Source of the DNA: Verrucomicrobiaceae bacterium
GTDB lineage: Bacteria > Verrucomicrobiota > Verrucomicrobiia > Verrucomicrobiales > Akkermansiaceae
Assembly (NCBI GenBank): GCA_027487435.1
Contig: JAIYDP010000404.1
Location: 1-43,368, forward strand
DNA: 43,368 nucleotides
Direction: 5' to 3'
In this document: piece by piece, positions 42,874 through 43,368 of the stretch
How positions within the stretch are numbered: position 1 is the first letter of the stretch
How the letters are laid out: each line of letters opens with the position of its first letter
Notes under the pieces: generated by a model
The model's input: only the letters and a program-made list of their open reading frames with translations
Database searches by the model: none
What the model was told of the DNA's origin: nothing
Position numbers and translations under genes: made by a program

Positions 42874-43368
42874 AAGCCCATTTTCATCCGCTTGAAGCTT
42901 GCTGCATTTCCTGGAAGCCCATTTACATCCGCCGGAACACCTCTGCATTTGCTGGAAGCTCATTTGCAACCTCTGGAAGCCCGCTGCATTTCCTGGAAGC
43001 CCACTTACAACCACAGGAAACCCGCTGCATTTGCTGGAAGCCCATTTGCAACCTCTGGAAGCCCGCTGCATTTGCTGGAAGCTCATTTACATCCGCCGGA
43101 ACCCCGCTGCATTTGCTGGAAGCCCACTTACAACTACTGGAAGCCCTCTGCATTTGCTGGAAGCTCATTTGCATCCGCTGGAAGCCCTCTGCATTTGCTG
43201 GAAGCTCATTTACATCCGCTGGAAGCTTGCTGCATTTTCTGGAAATCCATCTACAAACGCTGGAAATCCATCTACAAACGCTGGAAATCCATCTACAAAC
43301 GCTGGAACTTCATCTACAAACGCTGGAACTTCATCTACAAACGCTGGAACTTCATCTACAAACGCTGG
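42872..43368. repeat. Tandem array 3, alternating 20- and 21-bp units
   Basis: From 42872 to 43240 there are nine 41-bp pairs. Each pair is a 21-bp unit (GGAAGC then CATTTACATCC-like) followed by a 20-bp unit (GGAAGC then GCTGCATTTGCT-like), without a break in the order. From 43241 to 43366 come six uniform 21-bp units (three of GGAAATCCATCTAC type, then three of GGAACTTCATCTAC type). The array runs off the window. Long minus-strand ORFs across it come from lack of stops and shift with the 41-bp period. Confidence 0.95.

Noticed and set aside
42796..43174. Minus-strand ORFs of 83-96 residues in array 3
   Set aside because: The 41-bp pair shifts frame with every repeat, which a coding repeat would not tolerate.

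Overview
The window most likely comes from a Verrucomicrobiota (PVC superphylum) chromosome; this is inferred from gene content alone. Clues are a very large IspG of the PVC/plant/chlamydial type, a secreted DUF1080 protein, large secreted multidomain enzymes with Ig-like, Calx-beta and PA14 modules and Ca-binding D-x-D-N-D-G tails, an ABC-2-like membrane protein, and RNase HIII. Base composition is moderate and genes are tightly packed, often in ATGA overlaps. There is no phage, IS or rRNA operon. Both ends of the window lie inside short tandem repeats, so it may be a whole draft contig that broke at those repeats.

Layout. 1-224 is a 21-bp tandem array. 0.4-2.7 kb holds small membrane proteins and a secreted double-psi-barrel-like protein. 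2.7-4.6 kb has an Old Yellow Enzyme reductase and a nucleotidyltransferase-like gene overlapping a small ORF. 4.8-8.3 kb is one giant secreted PA14 / sugar-dehydrogenase-like / cytochrome c protein. 8.6-11.2 kb is a nucleobase deaminase pair (codA, guaD). 11.2-15.9 kb is a leftward unit of a MarR regulator, a secreted esterase and a secreted glycosidase-like/hydrolase fusion, with a perfect palindrome at the regulator's start. 16.1-18.6 kb is a KefF/KefC-type K+ efflux pair preceded by a 68-bp structured element. 18.8-24.2 kb has yidD, an EamA transporter, a membrane protein, htpG, an IF-1-like gene and an ABC-2-like protein. 24.3-24.6 kb is a second 21-bp array, followed by a terminator and an unknown gene.

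25.7-31.3 kb holds an orphan NirJ-like radical SAM enzyme, a lipoprotein amidase, a leftward hslO-gpgS-GNAT operon and a DapA-like aldolase. 31.3-33.0 kb encodes a fused RpiB-serine hydroxymethyltransferase. 33.1-35.4 kb is a TonB-ExbB-ExbD operon with a fourth coiled-coil gene, headed by a Fur-box-like palindrome. Then come tRNA-Glu(TTC), mutY, rnhC, an HU/IHF gene, ispG, a DUF1080 gene and a DUF1439-like gene. The right end carries an AT-rich unknown gene bracketed by a 28-bp imperfect direct repeat, then a third array with strictly alternating 20- and 21-bp units.

How the genes work together: the deaminase pair salvages nucleobases; the TonB cluster energises outer-membrane uptake, probably under iron control; the MarR unit probably controls two secreted carbohydrate or ester hydrolases; hslO-gpgS-GNAT couples a redox chaperone with compatible-solute synthesis; KefF-KefC is a stress-responsive K+ efflux system. 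The least explained elements are the three tandem arrays, the structured element before kefF and the AT-rich island.
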